64,000 nucleotides of DNA from Kaistella solincola (GCF_000812875.1 NZ_JSYK01000002.1:186001-250000); one strand, 5' to 3'. Shown: positions 1-9,601, counted from the stretch's first letter. The notes: generated by a model not told the origin, from the sequence alone. Made by a program: numbers and translations.

Positions 1-113
1 AATCCGTATTTTTTAGCTGCTTTTTAGCCATTTTTTTCATTTTTTTAAAAGCGCGAAATTTTTCGGCTTTTCTAAAGCTGCGCGATTTTCCGCGATAAAT
101 CATCCAAAAAACT

Positions 114-122
114 TATCTTTGC
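114..122 (+). promoter_or_regulatory. Probable -7 promoter element of aspS
   Basis: TATCTTTGC fits the flavobacterial -7 consensus TAnnTTTGC, 58 bases before the aspS start. No clear TTG is found about 19 bases upstream, so only half of the promoter is recognised. Bases 1-113 hold AT-rich sequence with terminator-like or repeat-like hairpins (AGCTGC/AGCC and GCGCG/CGCG pieces) and no gene. Confidence 0.55.
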
Positions 123-180
123 AGCGGAAATTTTTACCATTTTCAAAGAGCAAAAATTTAACTTCAAACAGCTGCAAAAT

Positions 181-1935
181 ATGTTTCGGACGCACACCAA
201 CGGAGAATTAAACCTCGAAAATCTAAATCAAAATGTTACACTTTCAGGCTGGGTTCAAACCATTCGCGACAAAGGATTTATGATGTGGATCGATTTGCGC
301 GACCGCTACGGCATCACGCAGTTGGTTTTTGATGCAGACCGTTCCAGCGAAGAATTGCTTGAAAATGCGCATAAACTCGGCCGCGAATTCGTAATTCAAA
401 TTGAAGGAAAAGTCATCGAAAGAGTCAGCAAAAATCCTAAAATTCCTACAGGAGACATCGAAATTCTGGTAGAAAAACTGGTGATTTTAAATCAGTCTGA
501 AGTTCCGCCATTTACCATCGAAGATCAAACCGATGGCGGCGAAGAATTACGAATGAAATACAGATATTTGGACATTCGCAGAAATCCGGTAAAAGAGAAA
601 TTAATATTTCGGCACAAAATGGCCCAAAAAGTCAGAAATTACCTTTCGGACCAAAACTTTATTGAAGTTGAAACGCCGGTTCTGATTAAATCAACGCCGG
701 AAGGGGCCAGAGATTTTGTAGTTCCTAGCCGCATGAATCCGGGACAATTTTATGCACTTCCGCAATCGCCTCAAACTTTTAAACAATTGTTGATGATTGG
801 CGGCATGGACCGTTATTTTCAAATTGTAAAATGTTTTCGCGATGAAGATTTGCGCGCAGACCGTCAACCCGAATTCACACAGATCGATTGCGAAATGGCG
901 TTTGTGGAGCAGGAAGATGTTTTGGAAATTTTTGAAGGAATGACCGCGACTTTATTGAAAGACATCAGCGGAAAAGAATTTGGCAAATTTCCAAGAATGA
1001 CGTTTGCCGATGCAATGAAAAAATATGGGAATGACAAACCGGATATCCGTTTCGGAATGGAATTCGTGGAAGTAGATGATTTGGTAAAAGGAAAAGATTT
1101 TAAAATATTCGACGAAGCAGAACTCATTGTCGGAATTAATGTTGAAGGTTGCGCAGATTACACGCGTAAACAAATCGATGAATTAATCGATTGGGTAAAA
1201 CGCCCACAAATTGGCGCTTCCGGTATGATTTGGATTAAATTTCAAAATGACGGCGTAGTCACTTCTTCTGTAAATAAATTTTACAACGAAGAAGAATTAA
1301 AGAAAATCGCAGAAAAATTCGCTGCTAAACCGGGCGATTTAATGCTTTTAATGTCTGGAAACGAAAATAAAGTAAGAACCCAACTTTCCGCGCTGAGAAT
1401 GGAATTAGGGAACAGATTAGGTTTAAGAAATCCGAAAGAATTCGCGCCGCTTTGGGTCGTAGATTTTCCGCTTTTGGAATGGGACGAAGAGACTGGAAGA
1501 TATCACGCAATGCATCATCCATTCACTTCCCCAAAACCCGAAGACGTCCATTTACTCGAAACCGATCCGGGAAAAGCGCGCGCAAATGCGTATGATTTGA
1601 TTTTGAACGGCAATGAAATCGGTGGCGGTTCGGTAAGAATTTTCGATAAAGATTTACAGGCCAAAATGTTCAATTTATTAGGTTTTACAAAAGAAGATGC
1701 AGAAGCGCAGTTCGGATTTCTGATGAACGCTTTCCAGTACGGAGCGCCGCCGCATGCCGGAATTGCTTTAGGTTTCGACCGTTTGGTCGCGATTCTGGAC
1801 GGTAATGAGGTCATCCGCGATTATATCGCGTTCCCGAAAAATAATTCAGGACGAGACGTGATGATCGATGCGCCAAGCAAGATTGCGGATGAGCAATTGG
1901 AAGAACTTTTCCTAAAAGTGGAGACGAAGGAATAA
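181..1935 (+). CDS. aspS: Aspartyl-tRNA synthetase
   Basis: Charges tRNA-Asp with aspartate in the cytosol. The 584-residue length is that of the bacterial-type enzyme. An N-terminal OB-fold anticodon-binding domain (about 1-110) is followed by the class II catalytic core: motif 2 is visible as [18 protein letters not shown] near residue 219, motif 3 as [15 protein letters not shown] near residue 525, and the bacterial GAD insertion lies between them. The ATG follows an AT-rich leader with a TAnnTTTGC promoter element and no Shine-Dalgarno, as is usual for this phylum. A strong terminator follows the stop, so the gene is probably monocistronic. Whether it is discriminating or also charges tRNA-Asn cannot be decided here. 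Confidence 0.97.
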   Translation: MFRTHTNGELNLENLNQNVTLSGWVQTIRDKGFMMWIDLRDRYGITQLVFDADRSSEELLENAHKLGREFVIQIEGKVIERVSKNPKIPTGDIEILVEKLVILNQSEVPPFTIEDQTDGGEELRMKYRYLDIRRNPVKEKLIFRHKMAQKVRNYLSDQNFIEVETPVLIKSTPEGARDFVVPSRMNPGQFYALPQSPQTFKQLLMIGGMDRYFQIVKCFRDEDLRADRQPEFTQIDCEMAFVEQEDVLEIFEGMTATLLKDISGKEFGKFPRMTFADAMKKYGNDKPDIRFGMEFVEVDDLVKGKDFKIFDEAELIVGINVEGCADYTRKQIDELIDWVKRPQIGASGMIWIKFQNDGVVTSSVNKFYNEEELKKIAEKFAAKPGDLMLLMSGNENKVRTQLSALRMELGNRLGLRNPKEFAPLWVVDFPLLEWDEETGRYHAMHHPFTSPKPEDVHLLETDPGKARANAYDLILNGNEIGGGSVRIFDKDLQAKMFNLLGFTKEDAEAQFGFLMNAFQYGAPPHAGIALGFDRLVAILDGNEVIRDYIAFPKNNSGRDVMIDAPSKIADEQLEELFLKVETKE

Positions 1936-1958
1936 AGCACTTTTAAAAAATCATTATA

Positions 1959-1985
1959 AATCCCGGCAAAATGCCGGGATTTTTC
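1959..1985 (+). terminator. Rho-independent terminator of aspS
   Basis: Ten-base stem AATCCCGGCA / TGCCGGGATT around an AAA loop, ending in a T run, 24 bases after the aspS stop and before the GH92 gene. Confidence 0.85.
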
Positions 1986-2007
1986 TATTTTTAATCAAAA
2001 TTACTCT

Positions 2008-4281
2008 ATGACCAAATTCATCGTTATTTGTTCGCTCTGCGTTTTTCTTCCCATTCAGGCACAAAAATTAACATCGTTTGTGAATCCGTTCGTCGGCACT
2101 AAAAATATGGGACACACTTTTCCCGGTGCGACAGCGCCGTTCGGAATGGTGCAGCTTTCTCCGGAAACGAACATGGAACCTTACGCAATCGACGGTAAAT
2201 ACAATCCCGAAACGTATCGCTATTGTTCCGGTTATCAGTTTGAAGACAAAACTATTTTCGGCTTTTCGCATACGCATTTCAGCGGCGTGGGACATTCTGA
2301 TTTGGGAGATTTTTTGGTCATGCCAACCACGGGAAAATTGAATTTGGAACCCGGAAAAGTTGGTGAACCTAAAAGTGGATATCATTCACAATTTTCAAAA
2401 AACACAGAAAAAGCGGAACCTGGTTTTTATGAAGTTTTTCTTGATGATTACGGAATTAAAGCGGAACTCACCACTTCCGAGCGCGTAGGATTTCACCGCT
2501 ATACTTTTCCAAAATCCGGTGAATCGCATATAATTCTGGATTTGATGTCGAATATTTACAACTATGACGGCAAAAATGTCTGGACTTTTGTGCGCGTAGA
2601 AGACAATCAAACCGTAGTTGGCTACCGCGAAACGACAGGTTGGGCACGAACCAAAAAAGTTTTTTTCGCCATGAAGTTTTCAAAACCTTTTAAAAATTAT
2701 GGCAGAAAACGTTATGAAAAAGTAGAATACAACGGCTTTTACCGGAAATTTAATGAAAACGAAAATTTTCCTGAATTTGCCGGAAGACAGATTCGAGCTT
2801 ATTTCGATTTTGACACCGAAAAAGATGAGCAGATTTTAGTAAAATTTGCACTTTCAAATACTTCTACCAACGGCGCTTTAAAGAACCTGGAAGCTGAAAT
2901 TCCGCACTGGGATTTTGATAAAGTCAAAGCCGAAACATCCGCAAAATGGGAAAAAGAACTTTCTAAAATTGAAGTGGAAACTTTAAATGAAAACGATAAA
3001 AAAACCTTTTATACCGCACTTTATCACACCATGATGTCGCCGATTCTTTATGAAGATGTAGACGGGAAATATCTAGGTTTGGACCAGAATATTCGTGAGT
3101 CTGAAGGATTTACCAACTACTCTATTTTTTCGCTTTGGGACACGTATCGAGCATTGCATCCGCTTTACAACATTATTCAGCCGAAAAGAAACAATGATTT
3201 TGTGCATTCGATGATGGCGCATTATGACCAAAGTGTTCACAAAGCTTTGCCAATTTGGAGTCATTACGCCAACGAAAACTGGTGCATGATCGGATATCAC
3301 TCTGTTTCGGTAATCGCTGACGCTATTGCTAAAGGCACGACCGATATTGATTTAAATAAAGCTTTAACCGCCGCCATAAGTTCATCAAACCTAAAATATT
3401 ACGACGGAATTGAAGATTATCTGAAGTACGGTTACGTACCGGAAGATAAAAGCAGCTCGTCGGTTTCCAAAACTTTGGAATATGCCTATGACGACTGGGC
3501 AATCGCGCAGATCGCGAAAAAATTGGGCGATAAAAGCACAGAAAATTTGTATTTGAAAAGAAGCGAATCTTACAAACGAGTGTACAATCCTAAAACCGGT
3601 TTTATGCAGCCGAAACTTTCTGACGGGAATTTTAAAAAAGAATTTGATCCCATGGACACGCACGGACAAGGTTTTATTGAAGGAAATGCGTTTAATTACG
3701 GGCTTTACGTGCCGCAGAATGTTCCGGAAATGATAAAAATGATGGGCGGAAAAAAGAAATTTTCAAAACATTTAGATGAAATTTTCACCACGGAAATCGC
3801 GGATAAATACATCGAAAAAAATGAAGACATCACGCGCGACGGCATCATCGGGAATTATGTGCACGGCAACGAGCCGGGACATCACATTCCGTATCTCTAC
3901 AACTGGACGGGCGATGCGTGGAAAACGCAGGAACGCGTGCGCATGATTATGCGGAAAATGTATTCTGCGGAAGAAGATGGCCTGTGCGGAAATGACGATG
4001 CCGGGCAAATGTCTGCATGGTATGTTTTTTCAGCATTGGGTTTTTACCCCGTTTTGCCGGGTTCCGATGAATATCAGATCGGTTCGCCTTTGGTGAAATC
4101 TGCAAAAATTAGCCTCGAAAACGGCGAATTTTTGAATATTACCACTGAAAACCAATCGGAGAAAAATGTTTACGTGAAGAAAATTTTGGTGAACGGAAAA
4201 GAAGTGAAAAACCATGTCTTAAAGCACAGCGAAATTGCAAACGGTGGCGAAATCGTTTTTGTGATGAGCGACAAACACTAA
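2008..4281 (+). CDS. Secreted GH92 family alpha-mannosidase
   Basis: Predicted exo-acting alpha-mannosidase (GH92; usually alpha-1,2, Ca-dependent, acting on high-mannose N-glycans or mannans). Residues 1-19 form a signal peptide (hydrophobic FIVICSLCVFLPIQA, then QK), so it is exported to the periplasm or surface. The mature start TSFVNPFVGT and the following GHTFPGATAPFGMVQLSPET are family hallmarks of the N-terminal beta-sandwich domain. The (alpha/alpha)6 catalytic domain carries GNEPGHHIPYLYNW and GNDDAGQMSAWYVFSALGFY, which include the catalytic acid region. At 757 residues it is full length. There is no SusC/SusD pair or other PUL gene beside it. It ends two bases before the convergent SDR gene with no terminator between them. 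The exact linkage specificity is unknown. Confidence 0.93.
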   Translation: MTKFIVICSLCVFLPIQAQKLTSFVNPFVGTKNMGHTFPGATAPFGMVQLSPETNMEPYAIDGKYNPETYRYCSGYQFEDKTIFGFSHTHFSGVGHSDLGDFLVMPTTGKLNLEPGKVGEPKSGYHSQFSKNTEKAEPGFYEVFLDDYGIKAELTTSERVGFHRYTFPKSGESHIILDLMSNIYNYDGKNVWTFVRVEDNQTVVGYRETTGWARTKKVFFAMKFSKPFKNYGRKRYEKVEYNGFYRKFNENENFPEFAGRQIRAYFDFDTEKDEQILVKFALSNTSTNGALKNLEAEIPHWDFDKVKAETSAKWEKELSKIEVETLNENDKKTFYTALYHTMMSPILYEDVDGKYLGLDQNIRESEGFTNYSIFSLWDTYRALHPLYNIIQPKRNNDFVHSMMAHYDQSVHKALPIWSHYANENWCMIGYHSVSVIADAIAKGTTDIDLNKALTAAISSSNLKYYDGIEDYLKYGYVPEDKSSSSVSKTLEYAYDDWAIAQIAKKLGDKSTENLYLKRSESYKRVYNPKTGFMQPKLSDGNFKKEFDPMDTHGQGFIEGNAFNYGLYVPQNVPEMIKMMGGKKKFSKHLDEIFTTEIADKYIEKNEDITRDGIIGNYVHGNEPGHHIPYLYNWTGDAWKTQERVRMIMRKMYSAEEDGLCGNDDAGQMSAWYVFSALGFYPVLPGSDEYQIGSPLVKSAKISLENGEFLNITTENQSEKNVYVKKILVNGKEVKNHVLKHSEIANGGEIVFVMSDKH

Positions 4282-4283
4282 AA

Positions 4284-5000
4284 TTATGGCAATTTAGCCA
4301 CGAATTTTTCGGGTAAAATTTTCAGAATAAAAAAGATCATTTTCCACTTCCAGTTCGGGACGATGGTGAACGAATTTCCGGCGCTCACGATATGTTCCGC
4401 GACGTAGTCAGGTTCCATTAATAAAGATTTATTCAGCGCTAAACCGGCATTTATTTTCGTGTTGATGTAACCGCTCACCAGAACATTTACGGTGATTTTC
4501 CGAGCTGATAATTCCTGTCTCAATCCAGCAAGATAAGTGGTAAAAGCCGCTTTTGTACTTCCGTAAATATAATTGCTTTTGCGTCCACGCACTCCCGAAA
4601 GCGATGATAAACCGATGATTCTTTCGAGATTTTTGTTGGTTTTGTCTGTCGCAATAATATTTAAAATAGAAACCGCGCCCATATAATTTACTTCCATCAT
4701 GCGTTTTGCGCTTTCAAAATCGTGAAGCGCCTTTTCATTTTCAACCAAAAAACCGGCAGCATAAATTACGATGTGCGGTTTGGTAGAAAGTTCCGCATAA
4801 AATTTTTGGTGTGAAGAAAAATTCGCAGCATCGAAAAAAACAATTTGAACATTGTTTTCCAAATGATTTTCCTCCACATATATTCTCAGTGAATCCAAAT
4901 CACGAGAAGCTGCTAGAATGGAAAAACCGCGCGCAACATATCGCAGGATACATTGCTTTGCGACATCGGAATTCGCTCCGAGAATGAGAACGGTTTTCAT
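4284..5000 (-). CDS. SDR family oxidoreductase, DprE2-like
   Basis: NAD(P)-dependent short-chain dehydrogenase of 238 residues. The cofactor loop is GANSDVAKQC (residues 8-17) in place of the classical TGxxxGIG; this variant and the C-terminal NWKWKMIFFILKILPEK segment resemble the DprE2-like group of keto-sugar reductases. The active site shows Ser in LSSLSG and the YxxxK pair in YIYGSTKAA. The hydrophobic C-terminal segment may associate with the membrane. It lies 11 bases downstream of the crotonase-fold gene and is the last gene of the paaZ-led minus-strand set. The substrate is unknown, and a role in phenylacetate catabolism is not implied by its sequence. Confidence 0.82.
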   Translation of the reverse strand: MKTVLILGANSDVAKQCILRYVARGFSILAASRDLDSLRIYVEENHLENNVQIVFFDAANFSSHQKFYAELSTKPHIVIYAAGFLVENEKALHDFESAKRMMEVNYMGAVSILNIIATDKTNKNLERIIGLSSLSGVRGRKSNYIYGSTKAAFTTYLAGLRQELSARKITVNVLVSGYINTKINAGLALNKSLLMEPDYVAEHIVSAGNSFTIVPNWKWKMIFFILKILPEKFVAKLP

Positions 5001-5011
5001 GAAAAAAATGC

Positions 5012-5779
5012 CTATTTAGCGCGTAATTTTTCTTTGATGGCTTCGATATTTTTCTTGGCAGAATCTTCGAGAATTAAGCTGGCACTCATGTGAATTCTTT
5101 CGGGCATTAAATTTTCGAAATGTTCGGTTCCTTCCCACGAAACTTTTTTAATTAAAGCTAATGCGTCGCTACTTCTTTGCGAAAGTTTTTCTAAAAAAAG
5201 GTGAAGCTGCGCATCCATTTCTGTTATATTTTCAGAAACTGAATGATAAACATCATGTTTTTCGCACCATTCAGCGCTACGGAAATCCGCATCAATTGAC
5301 ATTGCCGAATAAGCCGATTTACCGATTTTTCTTTCAACATACGGTCCGATTACAAAGGGACCGATACCTAAATTGAGTTCCGTTAAAGCCATCGCTGAAT
5401 CTTTTGTGGCAAAGCAATAATCTGCCGCACATGCAATTCCGACGCCGCCGCCAGTTGTTTTTCCCTGAACGCGCACCACAACGATTTTACCGCAATGTCG
5501 CATGGCATTCAGCACTTTTGCAAAACCGCCGAAAAATGTTTTTGAGGTTTCCAGCTCTTCAATCGACAGCAATTCATCGAAACTTGCGCCTGCACAAAAT
5601 GCTTTTTCACCTTCTGATTTTAAAAGAATTGCCTTTACATTTTCATCTTTTCCGCATTCTAAAATCGTTCGAGCGAGTTTCTCTAAAATTTCACCCGGTA
5701 AAGAATTACTTTTTGGTGTTCCAAAGGTGATTTCGGCAATATTATTTTTGATTTCGTGATTTACAAATCCGTTGTTCAT
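5012..5779 (-). CDS. Enoyl-CoA hydratase/isomerase (crotonase) family protein
   Basis: Crotonase-fold acyl-CoA enzyme of 255 residues. The first oxyanion segment is AFCAGASFDEL (residues 60-70), the second is KTTGGGVGIACAADY (about 107-121). In true hydratases a catalytic Glu sits two residues after the GGG (GGGCELA); here that position is Gly (GGGVGIA). The second acidic position is kept as Glu in LTELNLGIGP. This favours an isomerase or another crotonase activity over a hydratase. Position after paaZ suggests a PaaG-like ring-1,2-epoxyphenylacetyl-CoA isomerase or PaaF-like step, but that is inference. The start overlaps the stop of the upstream glycosylase gene by four bases (ATGA type), so the two are translationally coupled. 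Confidence 0.85.
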   Translation of the reverse strand: MNNGFVNHEIKNNIAEITFGTPKSNSLPGEILEKLARTILECGKDENVKAILLKSEGEKAFCAGASFDELLSIEELETSKTFFGGFAKVLNAMRHCGKIVVVRVQGKTTGGGVGIACAADYCFATKDSAMALTELNLGIGPFVIGPYVERKIGKSAYSAMSIDADFRSAEWCEKHDVYHSVSENITEMDAQLHLFLEKLSQRSSDALALIKKVSWEGTEHFENLMPERIHMSASLILEDSAKKNIEAIKEKLRAK

Positions 5780-6468
5780 TGTTTGTTATTTAATGCAATT
5801 ATGTATTTGTCGATGTAGTGCTGTTTTTCTTTGCTTTTGTATTGCTGGATATAGCGCGGATGTTCAAGCACCGTCAGACGGTCAAAAAAGTGGTTTTCAG
5901 CATTTAATTTTTCGATAAAAGTAGCGTTTTTCTTGCCGAGAATGAAAACTTCTGAAGTATCCAAACCCAGATCGATGTGACTTTTTATGCTCTCAATCAT
6001 AAATTTTTTGACGGCTAAAAAGAGGGGTTTTTCGTCATAATAATTCGCATTCAGCGAACCTCGAGGTGTGCGGCGAGTAATTGCAAGCGGAAAAGGTGAA
6101 TTAATGTAAAACTCGCTGTAAAATTTTTCCGGACCACCGTACTGTTGAATAACATCATAAAGAAAAACCGAAGAAATCTCGTGGGTGTGCGCTGATTTCA
6201 TTTCGATGCCACAAATGCTTTCAAGCCGCTTTGTATCGGTAAATGGCACGCCTGTAACGCCCGCACCATGACGGCTTGGATTAATGCCGATAATAAATTT
6301 CCGGTGGTTGACGTCGTTATAAAACTTGCTGTAAAAACTGGTCATCACTGTCAACGTTTCTTCGTTACCAAAAAACGGATTGAGCACATCAAATCCGTCC
6401 GGAAGCTCGCCCCCATAATGCAATGTTTTATTAAAGTCGACTACTTTTTCGCCAAAAGTTTTTTGCAT
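5776..6468 (-). CDS. SMUG2-type uracil-DNA glycosylase family protein
   Basis: Predicted base-excision repair glycosylase of the SMUG2 branch of the UDG superfamily, 230 residues from the ATG at 6468. The water-activating/pyrimidine-binding motif is GINPSRHGAG (about residues 61-70), with a downstream HPRY motif in VLEHPRYIQQYK replacing the usual HPS loop. I prefer the start MQKTFGEKVV at 6468 over an upstream in-frame ATG at 6519 because the extra 17 residues are basic and do not look conserved. It overlaps the next gene by four bases and follows paaZ by about 100 bases, an unexpected place for a repair gene. Base specificity cannot be read from sequence. Confidence 0.82.
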   Translation of the reverse strand: MQKTFGEKVVDFNKTLHYGGELPDGFDVLNPFFGNEETLTVMTSFYSKFYNDVNHRKFIIGINPSRHGAGVTGVPFTDTKRLESICGIEMKSAHTHEISSVFLYDVIQQYGGPEKFYSEFYINSPFPLAITRRTPRGSLNANYYDEKPLFLAVKKFMIESIKSHIDLGLDTSEVFILGKKNATFIEKLNAENHFFDRLTVLEHPRYIQQYKSKEKQHYIDKYIIALNNKQ

Positions 6469-6571
6469 AATGGCTAATTTTTTTGTTACACCTACTTGGT
6501 TTCTACGGATTACTACCATTGAAGCTCAAGATTCCACTGATAACGTTCCTACGGAACTTCACACTCGGATC

Positions 6572-9064
6572 CTATACCAACCCAAACTGTTCGAAATGGT
6601 GCGTTACATGTTTTTGGTGAAATAGCTCCATCATTTCTTTATTCAGCATGCCGAAAACAAAATGAAGATGTTCTGCTTCCGGATTTTCGCGGTAATATAT
6701 CTGATAATTTTTTACAGATTCCAGGAAATGCGTTTTCGCTTCGTCGAGGTTTTTATATTTCAAAGCTGGTAATTTGCCATCTTCGAGGAAAGGTGCCGGG
6801 AAATCTTTCGGCATCTTTCGGAAATTATAAAGCGAATCCTGATATTTTTCCAAATGTTCTTCGGGCGTTTTACACTCTCTGGTTTCAAGCTCACCAATGC
6901 TGTATTTCATTGTAGATTCAAGATGTTCGAGCATTTCCTGCGCTGTCATTCTGCCCCACAGAGGCAGAGATTTTTCGGTTAAATTGTTCAGTCTTTTTGT
7001 AAAATCTTTGTAATCGATTTTAATGAAAGGTGATTTTTTTGCCACTAAAGTTAAAATTGTTGCGACACACACCACTTCTTCGCGCTGATTCACTACTTCT
7101 ACGAGCCATTTTACCACGCCACTCGGGACATTGCGTCCTTTCACTCCCTTGTTGATTTTTTCTTTCGCCGTCAGGTAAACGGTAATGGTATCACCCGCGT
7201 AAACCGGTTTGAAGAAACTCGCGTTTTCCAGGCCGTAGTTGGCGATGACGGGACCTTTTTTTCCGGAAACAAATAAACCTGCAGCAGCTGAAAGAATGAA
7301 ATAGCCGTGCGCCACGGTTTTGTCGAAAATGGTGCCGTTCAAAGAAGTTGCATCGGTGTGGGCATAGAAATGATCCCAGGAAACATTAGAAAAATTTACG
7401 ATGTCGGCTTCAGTAACTGTTCTGCCAGCGGTTTCGAGAGAATCACCGATTTCCACTTCTTCAAAATAGCTGCGGAACGGATGTTTTTCAGAATATTTTT
7501 TTTCGGCTCCAGGCTGATAAATTTTGGTAATTGCGGTTAAAATATCTGGCGAACCTTGGATTGCCGTTTTTTGAAGGAAGAAATGAAGGCCGTTCAAGCC
7601 ACCCATTTCTTCACCGCCGCCAGCGCGTCCGGGACCGCCGTGCATCAATGTCGGTAAAGGCGAACCGTGGCCTGTAGATTCTTTAGCGTTATCGCGGTTT
7701 AAAACGAAAATGCGGCCGTGTGAAGATCCCATTTTCCAGGAAGTTTTGGCGACGAACTTTTCATCGTGAGAAATAATGGAACCGACCAAACTGCCTTTTC
7801 CGCGTTTTGCCAAAGCGGCTGCTTCTTCGGAATCTCTGTACGGCATCAATGTGGAAACCGGACCGAACGCTTCGACTTCATGTGAAATATTTTTTTCAAA
7901 GGGTTTATCGTTGTAGAACACTTTTGGAGACATAAACGCGCCGTTTTCATAATCAGCGTCAACCAATTCATGCTTGCCGTCGTAAATAAGTTCGGTTTCA
8001 GCTCTTAATAAATTAATTTTTTCCTGTAAAACAGCCATTTCTTTTTTACCAACGATGGAACCCATGCGGGTTTCGCGGCTTAAAGGATTTCCGATTTTGG
8101 TTTGGTCTAAAGCTTTGCTTAAAGCATTTTGAACATCCCCAACCAAATTTTCCGGTACGATGATTCTGCGGATCGCGGTACATTTTTGTCCGGCTTTTGT
8201 GGTCATTTCTGTGCGAACTTCTTTGATGAACAGATCGAATTCCGGTGTGCCGGGTTTTGCGTCGAGGCCGAGAATTGAACAGTTCAAAGAATCTGCTTCC
8301 ATATTAAAACGCACGGCATTTTTGGAAACTGAAGGTAAAGATTTTAGCTTTTTTCCCGTAGAAGCGGAACCCGTGAACAAAACAGAATCACCGTCCTGAA
8401 CATAATCCAGGATATTTCCCGGTTCGCCACAAACGAGCTGAATTGCGCCTTCAGGCAGAATTCCGCTTTCTATCATATCCTGGAAAACCGCGTTCGTCAG
8501 GTAAGAACCCGGAGTTGCAGGTTTTACGATACTCGGAACGCCGGCTAAAAGGGAGGTGGAAAGCTTTTCCATCATTCCCCAAACGGGGAAATTATACGCG
8601 TTAATCTGCACCGAAACGCCTTCGCTTGGCGTGAGAATATGGGTGCCGAGGAAAGTTCCGTTGGCGGAAATTTTCTGTGTATCGCCATCTACCCAAAACG
8701 GTGTATTTGGCAACATGCGTTTTGCCAAACCGGAATAAGTGAAAAAAGTACCAAAACCACCTTCAATATCCACCCAGGAATCTGCATGCGTTGCGCCGGT
8801 TTTATAAGAAAGATCATAATATTTCTTTTTCCTTTCGAGTAAGTACAATGCTAATTTTTTCAGCATTTCGCCACGATCGTAGAAAGTCATAGAAGACAAG
8901 TTTTTGTAACCGACTGTTCTGCCGTAATCCAGCGCCTGCTCGAAATCGATTCCTTCAGTGTCGGAAATGGCGACGAGTTCGCCGTTTACTGCATTGTATA
9001 GTGGAATGTCGTTTCCGGAACCTACGATCCACTGGCCGCTGATATAATTTTTTAGTTTCGTCAT
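6572..9064 (-). CDS. paaZ: PaaZ bifunctional ring-cleavage enzyme with fused C-terminal DinB/DUF1569-like domain
   Basis: Oxepin-CoA hydrolase / 3-oxo-5,6-dehydrosuberyl-CoA semialdehyde dehydrogenase of aerobic phenylacetate degradation. Residues 1-520 are an aldehyde dehydrogenase, with FTGSASTGKKL (cofactor binding), the catalytic Cys in TTKAGQKCTAIRR, and a Gly-rich GGPGRAGGGEEMGG segment. Residues about 535-675 are a MaoC/hotdog hydratase (WDHFYAHTDATSLNGTIF, VAHGYFILSAAAGLF). Typical PaaZ ends at about 680 residues; this one has 830. The extra 150 residues resemble a DUF1569/DinB-like domain: PLWGRMTAQEMLEHLESTM and a C-terminal KHVTHHFEQFG pattern. No paaABCDE oxygenase genes are in the window. 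It is the first gene of a minus-strand set that also holds the glycosylase, crotonase and SDR genes. Confidence 0.92.
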   Translation of the reverse strand: MTKLKNYISGQWIVGSGNDIPLYNAVNGELVAISDTEGIDFEQALDYGRTVGYKNLSSMTFYDRGEMLKKLALYLLERKKKYYDLSYKTGATHADSWVDIEGGFGTFFTYSGLAKRMLPNTPFWVDGDTQKISANGTFLGTHILTPSEGVSVQINAYNFPVWGMMEKLSTSLLAGVPSIVKPATPGSYLTNAVFQDMIESGILPEGAIQLVCGEPGNILDYVQDGDSVLFTGSASTGKKLKSLPSVSKNAVRFNMEADSLNCSILGLDAKPGTPEFDLFIKEVRTEMTTKAGQKCTAIRRIIVPENLVGDVQNALSKALDQTKIGNPLSRETRMGSIVGKKEMAVLQEKINLLRAETELIYDGKHELVDADYENGAFMSPKVFYNDKPFEKNISHEVEAFGPVSTLMPYRDSEEAAALAKRGKGSLVGSIISHDEKFVAKTSWKMGSSHGRIFVLNRDNAKESTGHGSPLPTLMHGGPGRAGGGEEMGGLNGLHFFLQKTAIQGSPDILTAITKIYQPGAEKKYSEKHPFRSYFEEVEIGDSLETAGRTVTEADIVNFSNVSWDHFYAHTDATSLNGTIFDKTVAHGYFILSAAAGLFVSGKKGPVIANYGLENASFFKPVYAGDTITVYLTAKEKINKGVKGRNVPSGVVKWLVEVVNQREEVVCVATILTLVAKKSPFIKIDYKDFTKRLNNLTEKSLPLWGRMTAQEMLEHLESTMKYSIGELETRECKTPEEHLEKYQDSLYNFRKMPKDFPAPFLEDGKLPALKYKNLDEAKTHFLESVKNYQIYYRENPEAEHLHFVFGMLNKEMMELFHQKHVTHHFEQFGLV

Positions 9065-9416
9065 TTTGGTTAAAATGGTGTTTTATAATTTAGAAAAATT
9101 TCCCCTTTTAAGGGCAAATTTTTTGGTTTTGAATGTTCAAAAAAAAACCGCCTTTTAGCCGGTAAAATCTGAAAATTAAAACCATTGTTATTGAAATGGG
9201 AAATTACGAATTTTATTATTTACAGGCGGAGAAGAAAAAAGGAAAAAGGAAAAAGGAAAAAGGAGAAAGAAAAAGTTGATGGTTGATAGTGGATAGTTGA
9301 TAGCGAAAAGAAAACTAAAAAAAATGCCGAAACTGCTGCAAGAAAATTTTGTTTTGATGAAGATATTTTTGGAGATGCGGGAATTGCGCCCCGGATGGAA
9401 CGGCCTGTTTGAGCTC

Positions 9417-9450
9417 TTTTTTGGCGGCGGCTGCGCCGCCGCCAAAAAAA
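9417..9450. terminator. Perfect GGCGGCGGC hairpin flanked by T and A runs
   Basis: A 15-base perfect inverted repeat, TTTTTTGGCGGCGGC / GCCGCCGCCAAAAAA, around a TGC loop. It reads as a strong terminator on both strands. It lies about 170 bases beyond the gltA terminator and about 350 bases before paaZ, so what it terminates is unclear. Confidence 0.6.
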
Positions 9451-9569
9451 GCGAGTAGTGACAGCTGGCAATGGCGCCCAAAAGAGATTAGAAAAGAGAA
9501 AAGAGAAAGACTAAAACTGAAAACTGAAACAAGAAAAGCGAAAAGCGAAAAAATGCCGAAATAAGGGCA

Positions 9570-9601
9570 AAAAAAATCCCTCGCAATAAAATTGCGGGGG
9601 A
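9570..9601 (-). terminator. Terminator of gltA
   Basis: Stem TCCCTCGCAAT / ATTGCGGGGGA (one G-T pair) around an AAA loop; read on the minus strand it ends in a T run, 20 bases after the gltA stop. Confidence 0.85.

Noticed and set aside
2008-4281. GH92 gene as part of a polysaccharide utilisation locus
   Set aside because: No SusC/SusD, sulfatase, sensor or other glycosidase genes are adjacent.
5161-5730. Plus-strand frames opposite the crotonase gene
   Set aside because: Shadow frames; the minus strand holds the conserved motifs.
9188-9481. Overlapping minus-strand frames of 83-97 codons between paaZ and gltA
   Set aside because: Phe/Ser-rich translation of A-rich tandem repeats and of the GC palindrome; no motif or start support.
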